Positions 15,823 through 24,459 of a stretch of 64,000 bases of DNA are shown piece by piece. Source of the stretch: Segatella maculosa DSM 19339 = JCM 15638. Its GTDB lineage: Bacteria; Bacteroidota; Bacteroidia; Bacteroidales; Bacteroidaceae. The notes under the pieces were generated by a model. The model ran no database searches and was not told the origin of the DNA. It was given only the letters and a program-made list of their open reading frames with translations. Numbering within the stretch: the stretch's first letter is position 1; each line of letters begins with the position of its first letter. The translations under genes and the position numbers were made by a program. The stretch lies in assembly GCF_000382385.1 (NCBI RefSeq), contig NZ_KB908319.1:372001-436000 (forward strand), read 5' to 3'.

Positions 15823-16929
15823 ATGAGAAAGGAAATCACTTTCGACCGCTTTATCCGTTGGGCGGGTATAGGGCTGTTAGTCATCGCCATACTGCTGCTG
15901 ATGAATTACCTGAGTAGCGTGTTGTTGCCGTTCTTTGTTGCGTGGTTGCTGGCCTATCTGGTTTATCCTATCGTGCAATTCATCGAAAATCGGCTGCATA
16001 TCCGCGTGCGGGCGCTCAGCATTCTGCTTACGATGCTGTTGCTGATTGTGGTCATCGGCGGTGTATTCTACCTCATTATACCACCCATGATCGGCCAGTT
16101 TGACAGGCTACAAACCGTACTTACGCGTTGGGTTCACCACACAACGCATACCAACGACATAACAAATTACATCTCACAATGGATACAACAACATCAGAAT
16201 CAGATAGAACGTATCTTCAAAAGTAAGGACTTTGGCGATGCAATCAAGGCCGCAATGCCAAGGCTTTTCACGTTTGTCGGGCAGACAGCTACAGTCATTT
16301 TGAGCGTCATTGCCTCTATGATTACGTTGCTATATATGTTCTTTATCTTGATGGACTACGAGGTTTTGACGAACAATTGGATACGAATCTTCCCCGCAAA
16401 AAACCGTCCGTTCTGGCGCGAACTCATGCAAGATGCGGGACGAGAGCTTAATAATTACGTCCGAGGACAGGGACTTGTGGCCCTCTGTATGGGTATTATG
16501 TTCTGCATAGGTTTCACAATTATCGGCTTTCCGATGGCCATTGGGCTGGGCATTCTCATTGGAATTCTCGACTTAGTTCCCTATCTTCACACCTTTGCTC
16601 TCATTCCTACAGCCTTCCTTTCCATGTTGAAAGCCGCCGATACTGGGCAAGATTTCTGGGTTGTTTTTGGTATGGCTGTGCTCGTTTTTGCCGTAGTTCA
16701 GGTCATCACAGACCTCATTGTGACCCCCAAGATCATGGGAAAAGCCATGCGACTCAACCCGGCTATCCTGCTACTTTCACTCTCTGTGTGGGGTACTTTG
16801 CTGGGTTTTATCGGTCTGATTGTGGCACTTCCGCTGACAACATTGCTCATTGCTTATTGGCAACGCTATGTCACCAAGGAAGACACCAAGCATGTCAAAC
16901 TGCAAACCGAGTCAGACGAAGGCGAATAA
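15823..16929 (+). CDS. AI-2E/PerM family transporter
   Basis: A 368-residue polytopic membrane protein of the PerM/AI-2E exporter family (now also linked to Na+/H+ and peptide export). The C-terminal half shows the conserved GIPMAIGLGILIGILDLVPYL-type loop (here GFPMAIGLGILIGILDLVPY) and the VTPKIMGKAMRLNPAILLLSL motif. ATG 15823 lies 5 bp after the tdk stop and begins a basic n-region; an upstream in-frame start would lie inside tdk. The substrate cannot be told from sequence. Confidence 0.88.
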   Translation: MRKEITFDRFIRWAGIGLLVIAILLLMNYLSSVLLPFFVAWLLAYLVYPIVQFIENRLHIRVRALSILLTMLLLIVVIGGVFYLIIPPMIGQFDRLQTVLTRWVHHTTHTNDITNYISQWIQQHQNQIERIFKSKDFGDAIKAAMPRLFTFVGQTATVILSVIASMITLLYMFFILMDYEVLTNNWIRIFPAKNRPFWRELMQDAGRELNNYVRGQGLVALCMGIMFCIGFTIIGFPMAIGLGILIGILDLVPYLHTFALIPTAFLSMLKAADTGQDFWVVFGMAVLVFAVVQVITDLIVTPKIMGKAMRLNPAILLLSLSVWGTLLGFIGLIVALPLTTLLIAYWQRYVTKEDTKHVKLQTESDEGE

Positions 16930-16978
16930 CGGCCGCTTTCCCTTTTTAATTCGGCCGTACTCATGTCGCCACTGCCAC

Positions 16979-17001
16979 GGGAGACAGGGCCATCTGTCCC
17001 C
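16979..17001 (+). terminator. Weak hairpin after PerM gene
   Basis: GGGAGACAG pairs with CTGTCCCC with one bulged base, and TTTCGTTTTG follows. The T-run is interrupted, so function as a terminator is uncertain. Confidence 0.35.
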
Positions 17002-17075
17002 ATTTCGTTTTGTTAAATATATTAAATTGCGGCGTATATTATATGCAAGTGCTTCCTCGTTCCAATTAAATTAAG

Positions 17076-17083
17076 TACCTTTG
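17076..17083 (+). promoter_or_regulatory. -7 box for tRNA-Lys
   Basis: TACCTTTG ends 27 bp before the tRNA 5' end. The -33 region is weak. Confidence 0.55.
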
Positions 17084-17110
17084 CACTCGCTTTCAAACAG
17101 AAAGTTGATT

Positions 17111-17183
17111 GACTCGCTAGCTCAGTTGGTAGAGCACAACACTTTTAATGTTGGGGTCATGGGTTCGAGCCCCATGCGAGTCA
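17111..17183 (+). tRNA. tRNA-Lys (anticodon TTT)
   Basis: All four arms fold: acceptor GACTCGC with GCGAGTC, D arm GCTC/GAGC, anticodon stem CAACA/TGTTG around the loop CTTTTAA, and T arm ATGGG/CCCAT around TTCGAGC. The anticodon TTT at 17144-17146 reads Lys codons. CCA is not fully encoded; ACC then G follows. Confidence 0.98.
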
Positions 17184-17188
17184 CCGAT

Positions 17189-17240
17189 AAAACGACCGAC
17201 CATCAAGCGGAAAATGCTGAATGGTCGGTCGTTTTTCTTT
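17189..17240 (+). terminator. Strong terminator after tRNA-Lys
   Basis: A 15-bp perfect stem (17189-17203 with 17221-17235) ends in a T-run with one C. The mirrored A-run makes it usable also for the minus-strand metallophosphoesterase that ends at 17271. Confidence 0.85.
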
Positions 17241-17270
17241 TGAGATAGCGATTTGATTTTTAGGAGATCG

Positions 17271-18362
17271 CTATCTAATCTTAGCCACAATATATTCAGA
17301 TTGCGTGCCGATGCGGAACTTCGCGCCCCATATACCGAGGCCAGAGCTGACATAATAGCGCGTGTTTCCTTTGGTCAGGGGGCCGAACGCGTCCTCATAA
17401 ACAACTTTGGTAATCCAGTTTATCGGCCAAACCTGCCCATAATGCGTGTGTCCGGCAAGCTGAAAGTCAACGCCGTTCAGCGCTGCTTCTTCCAAATGAT
17501 AAGGCTGATGGTCCAGTTCTACAATGTATTTGCGACGATCGATGCCCTCCATGAGCCGGCTAAGTGGCTTGCGACGTTTATTGGTGCGGTCATCACGCCC
17601 CACGATGGCAATGTCTTTGAAATAGGCAACACTGTCTTGAAGCAACTGAATGCCGGCTTGTTGGCAGAAAACCTTGTCGACATTGACGCCCGTATAATAG
17701 TCGTGGTTGCCCAAAACAGCGAAAATAGGAATACCCAAGCGGCGGAACTCCTCGGCAGAATGCTCTTCATTGACCGGTTTTATGGTCCTGTCAATGAGGT
17801 CACCGGCTATGAGTATGGCGTCAGGTCGCTCGTTTTTGATGCGTTCCAGCCAACGATGCAAGTCACTTCGGCGGTTGTGGTAGCCCAAATGAAGGTCGCT
17901 GACCATCACCAACGTCATGTTGCGACTCAATTTGCCTTTCGAAGCAAGCGTAAGCTCCACCCGTTGCTTGTTGTCGTAGTGAAAATAGGCATAAGTAAAA
18001 AGGACTGTGAGCAGCAAAGTGACCGAGATACTCCCCGTAACACTGGCCTTGAGGAACGAGCGCGGTATGATTTCGACGGCAGCACCAAGGTCGAGCACGG
18101 CAAAAAGCATCACCATGTAGAGCAGAATGACGAGCCATGAGGTGCCCACTTCGTAGATGAACGAGGCCAAACCCAGCGGAAGTTTGTCCAAAAGTCCGCT
18201 CATGGCGACGAAAAAGCCGATGAATGACAATGCCATCAAAACGACAACAGAAGTCCGAAGCAGCGGGATTGCCGGCAATAATTGCCAGACTCTGACGGAA
18301 ACATAGTATTGTCCGGCCACCGGAAGCAGCAGGAACAGTGCAGCCCAAAATAAATTCATCAT
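17271..18362 (-). CDS. Membrane metallophosphoesterase (YkuE-like)
   Basis: A 363-residue protein with four or so N-terminal transmembrane helices (to about residue 130), then a calcineurin-like phosphoesterase domain. Metal-site motifs occur in order: SDLHLG, GDLIDR, GNHDYY, DHQP and AGHTHYGQ. All five are intact, so it should be an active two-metal phosphoesterase facing one side of the inner membrane. Relatives include YkuE and YaeI/LpxG-like lipid pyrophosphatases, but the substrate is not evident. It lies 60 bp downstream of the nitroreductase on the same strand and may share its transcript. Two adjacent ATG codons are possible starts. Confidence 0.92.
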   Translation of the reverse strand: MMNLFWAALFLLLPVAGQYYVSVRVWQLLPAIPLLRTSVVVLMALSFIGFFVAMSGLLDKLPLGLASFIYEVGTSWLVILLYMVMLFAVLDLGAAVEIIPRSFLKASVTGSISVTLLLTVLFTYAYFHYDNKQRVELTLASKGKLSRNMTLVMVSDLHLGYHNRRSDLHRWLERIKNERPDAILIAGDLIDRTIKPVNEEHSAEEFRRLGIPIFAVLGNHDYYTGVNVDKVFCQQAGIQLLQDSVAYFKDIAIVGRDDRTNKRRKPLSRLMEGIDRRKYIVELDHQPYHLEEAALNGVDFQLAGHTHYGQVWPINWITKVVYEDAFGPLTKGNTRYYVSSGLGIWGAKFRIGTQSEYIVAKIR

Positions 18363-18422
18363 TCGATTTTTGTTGAATAGCCGTTTGTTTTGGCGTCGAT
18401 AGACGCAAAAAATGAATGGATT

Positions 18423-19160
18423 TTAAAGAAAACCTTGTTGATGCAATGCCTCAAGCAGGCTCTTGCTCATGGCCTCATTGTCTTTTTTCGTGTATTTGAT
18501 GTCGGTAAACACCTGCGCAAGTGTCTCCTTTCGGTTGATTTCCACAAAGTTTTTGTTTACCTCCAAGGCCTCTTTTGCGCGGTAAAAGTCGTCGATACGC
18601 TCCGCAGTATAGTCCTCGAACCTTTCCTGATGCACCATGGCACACAGCGGAAGACGGTCGGTCTGCATCGGATTTTCGGCCGGCCAGCCCATCGTTATCG
18701 TTGCAACGGGAAACACAAGTCGCGGCAATTGCAGGACATCAATAATGGTTTGGGGCATATAAAGCGTTGTTCCGAGGAAGCAAGTGCCCAATCCTTCGGC
18801 CTCGGCAAGGTTGCAAAGCGTCTGTGTATAGAGCAAACCGTCAGTCGCGGCATTCATAAACGAGAGGAAATTGGCGTAACCCGGCGTCGCATTTCGGTGC
18901 TCTGCCCACACGGTTGTACGTCGGTAGTCGGCACAAATGGTCAGAACAACGGGCGCATCCATCACCATTGGCTGGTTAAAATGAGCTGGAGCCAATTGCT
19001 CTTTCACCGCTTTGCTGCGTGTAATGACGACACTATAGAGTTGAAGATTGCCCATTGTGGGCGTCCGTTCCGCCGTTTCCAGCAGTCTGTTGAGCAGCGT
19101 TTCGTCCACGTCTTTGGCCGTATACTTCCTGATGGTGCGTCTTGTTTGCAATGTATTCAT
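18423..19160 (-). CDS. NAD(P)H-dependent nitroreductase family protein
   Basis: A 245-residue FMN enzyme of the nitroreductase fold. The N-terminal RRTIRKY and TMGNLQLYS contact FMN phosphate; GLLYTQTLCNLAEAEGLGTC is the conserved central helix, and TMGWPAE ends the core. The C-terminal extension of about 70 residues resembles NfsA-type proteins. Such enzymes reduce nitroaromatics, quinones or flavins; here the physiological substrate is unknown. A well-formed promoter stands about 30 bp upstream. Confidence 0.92.
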   Translation of the reverse strand: MNTLQTRRTIRKYTAKDVDETLLNRLLETAERTPTMGNLQLYSVVITRSKAVKEQLAPAHFNQPMVMDAPVVLTICADYRRTTVWAEHRNATPGYANFLSFMNAATDGLLYTQTLCNLAEAEGLGTCFLGTTLYMPQTIIDVLQLPRLVFPVATITMGWPAENPMQTDRLPLCAMVHQERFEDYTAERIDDFYRAKEALEVNKNFVEINRKETLAQVFTDIKYTKKDNEAMSKSLLEALHQQGFL

Positions 19161-19188
19161 TCCACCTTATTATATAGTTTATGCTGGA

Positions 19189-19220
19189 CAAAGTTACATA
19201 AAATATTCTTTTTCGCCAAA
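19189..19220 (-). promoter_or_regulatory. Nitroreductase promoter
   Basis: TTTG (19217-19220), 20-bp spacer, TAACTTTG (19189-19196) on the minus strand. This is a full consensus match. Confidence 0.75.
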
Positions 19221-19469
19221 GAACGCGCCACATCGTCACGCAACGGACCGCATATCATGCGCCTACAGGCCGTATTCAGCCAAGCCGTCCGGCCCCTCAC
19301 GGCGGCTTACTTTCGCTTCGCAACATCCCGATTTTGTAAATAAACTTAACCAAAAAACAGGGCTTCGGGAAGTCATCAAATAGAAATGAAAAGCCCGAAT
19401 AGCAGTTCCTTTCTTGACGTTCCGCTGATTTTTGCACCCGTTTCCGGTTATTTGGCTTCGCAACCTCAG

Positions 19470-19545
19470 CCATTTCGCGCGGTAATATGGGCCATATTGC
19501 ACGATGAAATGGCTGAGATTGCCGCACAATATAGCTGAGATAGCG
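19470..19545. repeat. 22-bp dyad array, 3 units plus a partial unit (family B)
   Basis: Units start at 19470, 19492 and 19514, exactly 22 bp apart, followed by a partial unit beginning TGAGATAGCG. The core pattern CCAT-TTGC-G-AATATGG is conserved with drift. Confidence 0.75.
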
Positions 19546-19558
19546 AGCCGTTCGCCTT

Positions 19559-19587
19559 GAGTGGACGCACGAACCGTGCGTCCCTAC
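19559..19587 (-). repeat. Solitary GTAGGGACGC palindrome (family A)
   Basis: GGACGCACGAACCGTGCGTCC followed by CTAC, just after the 22-bp array. Here the palindrome is on the right of the array, unlike at 3.8, 14.9, 41.7 and 61.6 kb. Confidence 0.75.
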
Positions 19588-19803
19588 ATTTTTATCGCAG
19601 TTATATTATGCGGAAATATGCGCGAAACAAGACAATAAACTGATATATAACACGTTATAACCCCTGCTTAAAACGCGCGTATTTCGGCCCAAAAGAGGGC
19701 GTAATGAAAACCGAAGCAAACAGGAAAGCGGTTTTGTCAAGATAATTCATGCATCGAGATTGTGTTGCAATCATGTTTAAGGAAATCTAACATTTCATTT
19801 GTG

Positions 19804-19833
19804 TTGCATTTTGAAAAAGTTTTCCTACCTTTG
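19804..19833 (+). promoter_or_regulatory. Promoter of the EIIC-kduI-exuT operon
   Basis: TTG (19804-19806), a 19-bp spacer and TACCTTTG (19826-19833). The leader to the ATG at 19901 would be about 60 nt. Confidence 0.6.
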
Positions 19834-19900
19834 TAACCATCGTGCGAAAATCGCCGAAAACATAAGAACAAATCTACAATTTCAATCGAATAATCTAAAA

Positions 19901-21349
19901 ATGGAACAGTTTTTCAGCTACATCATCAGCTTCGGAGCTAGCGTGATGATGCCCATTCTCTTTACAATCATTGGTCTTTGCATCGGTATGCGCTTTGGAA
20001 AAGCCCTACGATCGGGCTTGTATGTGGGCGTGGGATTTGTGGGATTGGGTGTCGTCACAGCCCTGTTGACAACGAATTTCAACAGTCCTTTGAGTTCAAT
20101 TTCCGATTTCTATCATCTTCAACTCAAGGTTTTCGACATGGGATGGCCTGCAGCTGCGGCCGTAGCCTACAACACTGCGGTAGGTGCTTTGATTATTCCT
20201 ATCTGCTTAGGCATCAACTTTTTGATGCTCATAACAAAGACAACGCGCACCGTTAACATTGACCTTTGGAACTATTGGCACTATGCTTTCATTGGCGCAG
20301 TGGCCTATTTTGTGATGGGAGAGAGCCTACTTTGGGGCTATTTTGCAGCCATTGTGTGCTACATGATCACCCTTGTTTGCGCCGATTTGACGGCAGATCG
20401 CTTCCAGAAATACTATGATTTGGAAGGCATTTCCATTCCCCAACCGTTCTGTCAGAGCTTTATGCCGTTCGCAATACTCATCAATAAGGTATTGGAAAAG
20501 ATACCCGGTTTCAACAAACTTGACGTAGATGCCGAGGGATTAAAGCGAAAGTTCGGTGAGTTAGGCGACCCTCTTGTGCTCGGAGTCATTGTAGGTGGAC
20601 TGATAGCTTTGTTTGGTGAGGCCGGCCATATCACCGATTTCGGCGGCTATTTGAAGGAACTTCAGCAGGCAGACCCCACTGTAACGGCCACCGATGCCAC
20701 GATGGGTATCGTGAAGAATGTGCTTGCTTTGGGAGTCATTATGGGTGCCGTTATGGAGTTGATACCACGTATTACGAAGCTGTTTATCGACGGATTGATG
20801 CCTATTTCGGAGAAAACAAAGGAGCTGGTCAGCCGTAAGTTCGACGGTAAAAAGGTCTTCATCGGCATGAGTCCCGCCTTGGTTATCGGCCATCCTACGA
20901 CACTTGTCGTCTCACTTTTCCTCATTCCGACCATCTTGGCACTGGCCGTTTTCCTGCCGGGCAACCAATTTCTGCCCTTAGCTTCATTGGCCGGAATGTT
21001 CTATCTCTTCCCGATTGTGTTGCCATATACGAAAGGTAACGTCGTAAGAACATTCGTTATCGGACTCGTTACCCTTGTTTTCGGCCTCTATTTTGTCACT
21101 GATATGGCTCCCGCTTTCACCAAAGCTGCGGCCTCGGTTTATGCAGCTACGGGCGATAAAGCAGCCCATATACCTGACGGTTTCTCTGGAGGTGCGCTCG
21201 ATTTTGCGTCAAGTCTCTTCGGATGGGTCATCTATAAGTGCACGGAATCACTGGAGTATGTGGGCATGGCCCTGCTGAGTTTGGTGACGATAGTCCTGCT
21301 ATTGTTCAACCGCCGACAGATTATTGCAAGCGAAAAAAACAACAAATAG
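19901..21349 (+). CDS. PTS galactitol-type EIIC permease (lone)
   Basis: A 482-residue inner-membrane protein with around ten hydrophobic helices, of the EIIC-Gat family. Recognisable pieces are SFGASVMMPILFTIIGL near the start, the GVGFVGLG loop, the VDAEGLKRKFGELGDP segment and the GHPTT motif in the substrate-binding region. No EIIA, EIIB, EI or HPr gene is nearby, and phosphotransferase systems are rare in Bacteroidetes, so it may work as a facilitator or ion-coupled carrier. It leads an operon with kduI and a hexuronate-type MFS, which suggests an unsaturated uronate or related acid as substrate. ATG 19901 follows the promoter. Confidence 0.85.
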   Translation: MEQFFSYIISFGASVMMPILFTIIGLCIGMRFGKALRSGLYVGVGFVGLGVVTALLTTNFNSPLSSISDFYHLQLKVFDMGWPAAAAVAYNTAVGALIIPICLGINFLMLITKTTRTVNIDLWNYWHYAFIGAVAYFVMGESLLWGYFAAIVCYMITLVCADLTADRFQKYYDLEGISIPQPFCQSFMPFAILINKVLEKIPGFNKLDVDAEGLKRKFGELGDPLVLGVIVGGLIALFGEAGHITDFGGYLKELQQADPTVTATDATMGIVKNVLALGVIMGAVMELIPRITKLFIDGLMPISEKTKELVSRKFDGKKVFIGMSPALVIGHPTTLVVSLFLIPTILALAVFLPGNQFLPLASLAGMFYLFPIVLPYTKGNVVRTFVIGLVTLVFGLYFVTDMAPAFTKAAASVYAATGDKAAHIPDGFSGGALDFASSLFGWVIYKCTESLEYVGMALLSLVTIVLLLFNRRQIIASEKNNK

Positions 21350-21351
21350 AC

Positions 21352-22284
21352 ATGAAGAAAACATTATTAACCTTGGCCTTCGGGCTTACTGCAACCATCA
21401 GTATGGCACAAACGAATTATGAAGTGAGGTGGGCAAACCACCCGGAAGATGCAAAACACTACGACACGGAGCGGCTTCGGAAGGAGTTTGCCATAGAGAA
21501 AGTCTTCTCACCCGGCGAAGTAAACTGGGTCTACAGCATGTATGACCGGTTCTTAATCGGTGGGGCAGAGCCCGTGAACAGCCCCATTCGCCTGACAAGC
21601 ATCGCTCCTTTGCACACCGATAAGCCGCAGGATAAACAGCGATTACTCGACAATCGCGAGCTCGGCATCATCAATATCGGCGGTAAAGGTACGGTGACCA
21701 TCGACGGAAAAGCCTATGAATTGGGGTTCCAAGAGGCACTCTATGTGGGCAGGGCCGACGATAAGAACAACAAAGACATCGTGCTTTCGAGCACAGACGC
21801 GGCGCATCCGGCCAAGTTCTACATGAACAGTGCCTGCGCACATCAGTCATATCCAACGAAGAAAGTAACCTTGAAAGAAGCCAACAACATCAAGGCCGGC
21901 TCGCTGAAAGAGAGCAACGACCGCGTGATTCATCAGATGATCATCGACGGAGTGGCCGGTGTTCGCACCTGTCAGTTGCAGATGGGCATCACAGAACTCA
22001 AGGAAGGGTCGGTTTGGAACACCATGCCTGCCCACACACATCTGCGCAGAATGGAGACATACCTATATTATAATGTACCCGAGGGTCAGAAGATTCTCCA
22101 CGTGATGGGCGAACCTCAGGAGACAAGACCCATTTGGTTGAACAACGAACAGGCTGTGATTTCGCCGCAATGGAGCATTCATTGCGCCGCAGGAACCAGT
22201 AACTACACTTTTATCTGGGGCATGGCAGGCGAAAACCTCATTTATACGGACATGCAGGTCGTGAAGATTCCGACTTTGAAATAA
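21352..22284 (+). CDS. kduI: 5-keto-4-deoxyuronate isomerase with signal peptide
   Basis: A 310-residue KduI homologue, which interconverts 5-keto-4-deoxyuronate and 2,5-diketo-3-deoxygluconate in pectin or glycosaminoglycan breakdown. The cupin zinc ligands are all present: H228, H230 and E235 in AHTHLRRMETY, and H277 in WSIHCAAG. Unlike the cytoplasmic enzyme of enterobacteria it begins with a clear signal peptide, MKKTLLTLAFGLTATISMA, then Gln, so it should act in the periplasm. The ATG lies 2 bp after the EIIC stop. Longer in-frame starts run into the EIIC gene and are not preferred. Confidence 0.93.
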   Translation: MKKTLLTLAFGLTATISMAQTNYEVRWANHPEDAKHYDTERLRKEFAIEKVFSPGEVNWVYSMYDRFLIGGAEPVNSPIRLTSIAPLHTDKPQDKQRLLDNRELGIINIGGKGTVTIDGKAYELGFQEALYVGRADDKNNKDIVLSSTDAAHPAKFYMNSACAHQSYPTKKVTLKEANNIKAGSLKESNDRVIHQMIIDGVAGVRTCQLQMGITELKEGSVWNTMPAHTHLRRMETYLYYNVPEGQKILHVMGEPQETRPIWLNNEQAVISPQWSIHCAAGTSNYTFIWGMAGENLIYTDMQVVKIPTLK

Positions 22285-22302
22285 CCCATAAAAGGAAAAA
22301 AA

Positions 22303-23760
22303 GTGGCAAGCATACAGACTTCAAAGATGTCGAACTTTCGTTGGGTTATCTGTGCATTGCTCTTCGTGGCTACGACAATCAACTACATGGACCGTCAGGT
22401 TCTGTCGTTGACATGGAAAGATTTCATCGCTCCGGAGTTTCATTGGACCGATGATGACTATGGAACCATCACGGGACTCTTCTCGATTTTCTATGCCATA
22501 GCCAATCTCTTCGCTGGTAAATTCATTGACTGGATGGGCACGAAGAAGGGCTATCTCATTGCTATCTTCGTGTGGTCGACGGGCGCAGTGATGCATGCCG
22601 GCTGCGGTTGGGTAGCCATGCAGCTGGAAGGTTACGGAAGTATCGAGGCATTACGGCTGGTTCAGGCTGGCAGCGACGCCGCCGTTGCCATTGCAACCGT
22701 TAGTGTTTGGTTGTTCCTTTCGTGCAGATTGATTCTTGCGGTGGGCGAAGCGGGAAACTTCCCTGCAGCCATCAAGGTGACAGCCGAGTACTTTCCGAAG
22801 AAAGACCGCGCTTTTTCGACTTCCATTTTCAACAGTGGAGCGTCGGTAGGTGCCTTGGCTGCGCCGGCAACCATCCCTTTAATGGCCCGTGCATGGGGCT
22901 GGGAGATGGCCTTTATCATTATCGGTGTGCTGGGATATGTGTGGATGGGGCTTTGGATATGGCTCTATGACAGGCCCGAACGCAACAAAAGAGTGAATAA
23001 GTCTGAGCTGTGTTACATCGAACAAGACCGTGACCTCGCGACCATTGAGACTGCCGTGGAAGAAGAAAAAGAGAAGACCATCGGCTTTATGAAGTGTTTT
23101 TCATATCGTCAAACGTGGTCTTTCATTGTCGGAAAGTTTATGACCGACGGCGTATGGTGGTTCTTCTTGTTCTGGGCTCCGGCCTATTTCTCCGATCAAT
23201 ATGGCTACAAGAGCGACTCCGAGATGGCCATCATGCTGGTCTTTACGCTCTATGCTATCTGTACGGTGCTAAGCATTTGCGGCGGATACCTGCCCACTTA
23301 TTTCGTTGATAAGAAAAGAATGAACCCCTATATCGGCCGTATGCGCGCCATGCTTATATTTGCTTGCTTTCCCGTTTTGGGCCTTTTTGCACAGCCAATG
23401 GGCGCATTCAGCCCTTGGTGGCCAGCCATAATCATCGGTCTTTTGGGTGCAGGTCATCAGGCATGGTCAGCAAATCTCTATTCAACAATAGGCGATATGT
23501 TCCCCAAATCAACGATAGCTACGATTACAGGTATCGGTGCAATGGCAGGTGGAATCAGCTCGTTTATGATTAATAAAGGCTCGGGTATGCTCTTTACTTA
23601 CGCTGAAGCGCAGGGCAAAGCCTTCTCTTTCATGGGCTTCGATGGCAAACCTGCGGGCTATATGATCGTCTTTTGCATCTGTGCCGTGGCCTATCTTGCG
23701 GGCTGGTGTATGATGAAAATGCTCGTTCCGAAGTACAAACCAATCATTGTTGAGGGCTAA
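22303..23760 (+). CDS. MFS hexuronate transporter (ExuT/ACS type)
   Basis: A 485-residue major-facilitator carrier of the anion:cation symporter group. NYMDRQVLS in helix 1, the KFIDWMGTKKG loop and the R-x-x-L-GEAGNFPAAIK signature are typical of ExuT-like hexuronate carriers. The large loop between the two halves (about residues 225-265) is Glu/Lys-rich. It lies 18 bp after kduI and is probably co-transcribed. Start could be GTG 22303, behind AAAGGA, or ATG 22327. It most likely imports galacturonate, glucuronate or the product of the periplasmic KduI. Confidence 0.92.
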   Translation: MASIQTSKMSNFRWVICALLFVATTINYMDRQVLSLTWKDFIAPEFHWTDDDYGTITGLFSIFYAIANLFAGKFIDWMGTKKGYLIAIFVWSTGAVMHAGCGWVAMQLEGYGSIEALRLVQAGSDAAVAIATVSVWLFLSCRLILAVGEAGNFPAAIKVTAEYFPKKDRAFSTSIFNSGASVGALAAPATIPLMARAWGWEMAFIIIGVLGYVWMGLWIWLYDRPERNKRVNKSELCYIEQDRDLATIETAVEEEKEKTIGFMKCFSYRQTWSFIVGKFMTDGVWWFFLFWAPAYFSDQYGYKSDSEMAIMLVFTLYAICTVLSICGGYLPTYFVDKKRMNPYIGRMRAMLIFACFPVLGLFAQPMGAFSPWWPAIIIGLLGAGHQAWSANLYSTIGDMFPKSTIATITGIGAMAGGISSFMINKGSGMLFTYAEAQGKAFSFMGFDGKPAGYMIVFCICAVAYLAGWCMMKMLVPKYKPIIVEG

Positions 23761-23843
23761 TGGAAGCGGAAAAAGGCTTGTCTTGGCCTGCGAGTGCCCG
23801 TTAAAATAAACTAATTATTGGCGGGCATGCGCTGCAGCTTCCA
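23761..23843 (+). other. Nested hairpin after the MFS gene
   Basis: TGGAAGC at 23761-23767 pairs with GCTTCCA at 23837-23843, and inside it TGCCCG (23795-23800) pairs with CGGGCA (23822-23827). There is no T-run, so this may be an mRNA 3' structure rather than an intrinsic terminator. Confidence 0.4.
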
Positions 23844-23854
23844 TTAAATTTGCG

Positions 23855-23862
23855 TACCTTTG
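23855..23862 (+). promoter_or_regulatory. -7 box upstream of FMN-binding gene
   Basis: TACCTTTG lies 32 bp before the ATG. No clear -33 element is seen. Confidence 0.5.
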
Positions 23863-23894
23863 AACCCGTTTTAAAACCTTCTATAAGATTGAAT

Positions 23895-24296
23895 ATGAGT
23901 AAAAAAGTCAATGGAATACTTACAGCCTTCACGGTTTGTGCCATGGTAACGGCCATGATGAGTGCGATGCCTGCCGACAATATCATGACAAAAGAGAAAG
24001 ATACGACTATCATCAACACCAATTTGTTGGGCAAGAACGTGAAAGGCTTCAAGGGAAGCACGCCGGTAAAGATTTATATTGAGAAGAACAAGATCGTCAA
24101 GATTGAGGCGCTTCCCAATCGGGAGACCCCAAAATTCTTCGATAAGGCAAAGACTTTGCTGACGCAATTCAATGGCATCAGCGTTTCAAAGGCCGAAAAA
24201 ATGGACGTTGACGGTGTCACCGGGGCCACGTATTCATCGAATGCACTGAAGAAAAACGTGCAGTTGGGCCTGGAATATTACAAGCACAACAAGTGA
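23895..24296 (+). CDS. Small exported FMN-binding domain protein
   Basis: A 133-residue protein with an N-terminal signal or anchor (to about residue 27) and one FMN_bind domain. DGVTGATYSS at 106-115 is the flavinylation motif; by family rule T112 would carry FMN through a phosphoester bond made by ApbE. Similar small proteins serve in extracytosolic electron transfer, in RnfG/NqrC-like roles or as partners of reductases. ATG 23895 is preferred over an upstream in-frame start that overlaps the promoter box. A strong terminator follows, so it is a single-gene unit. Confidence 0.88.
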   Translation: MSKKVNGILTAFTVCAMVTAMMSAMPADNIMTKEKDTTIINTNLLGKNVKGFKGSTPVKIYIEKNKIVKIEALPNRETPKFFDKAKTLLTQFNGISVSKAEKMDVDGVTGATYSSNALKKNVQLGLEYYKHNK

Positions 24297-24322
24297 CGAC
24301 CATTGTTCCGAGGGGAAAATAG

Positions 24323-24353
24323 AAAGAGAAGCGCGGTGTGCTTCTCTTTTTTT
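24323..24353 (+). terminator. Terminator after FMN-binding gene
   Basis: A stem AGAGAAGC/GCTTCTCT with a seven-base loop, extended by AA/TT pairs, runs into seven T. Confidence 0.85.
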
Positions 24354-24402
24354 GTGGCCTAAAGACAGCTATGTCAGAAAGAACTTTCGTGATAAAACGT
24401 AA

Positions 24403-24431
24403 CAAAAAACGTGCATCCACATGGGATGCAC
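24403..24431 (-). terminator. Terminator of the small outer-membrane barrel gene
   Basis: On the minus strand GTGCATCC pairs with GGATGCAC around a five-base loop and is followed by a T-run. Confidence 0.85.
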
Positions 24432-24459
24432 GCTATCGAATTGGAGTCTAAGATGTCTT

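Larger units (their letters stand above)
19221..19799. other. Intergenic region with repeat array
   Basis: This gap between the nitroreductase and the EIIC operon contains a 22-bp array and one family-A palindrome. Near the downstream end TGTGTTGCA occurs at 19761-19769 and again at 19800-19808 across the -33 element, a possible operator pair. I see no gene. Confidence 0.5.

Noticed and set aside
17253..18140. 295-residue plus-strand frame
   Set aside because: It is the complement of the metallophosphoesterase gene, whose five metal motifs are intact on the minus strand.
18390..19343. 317-residue plus-strand frame
   Set aside because: It is antisense to the nitroreductase gene, which has a clear promoter and FMN-site motifs.
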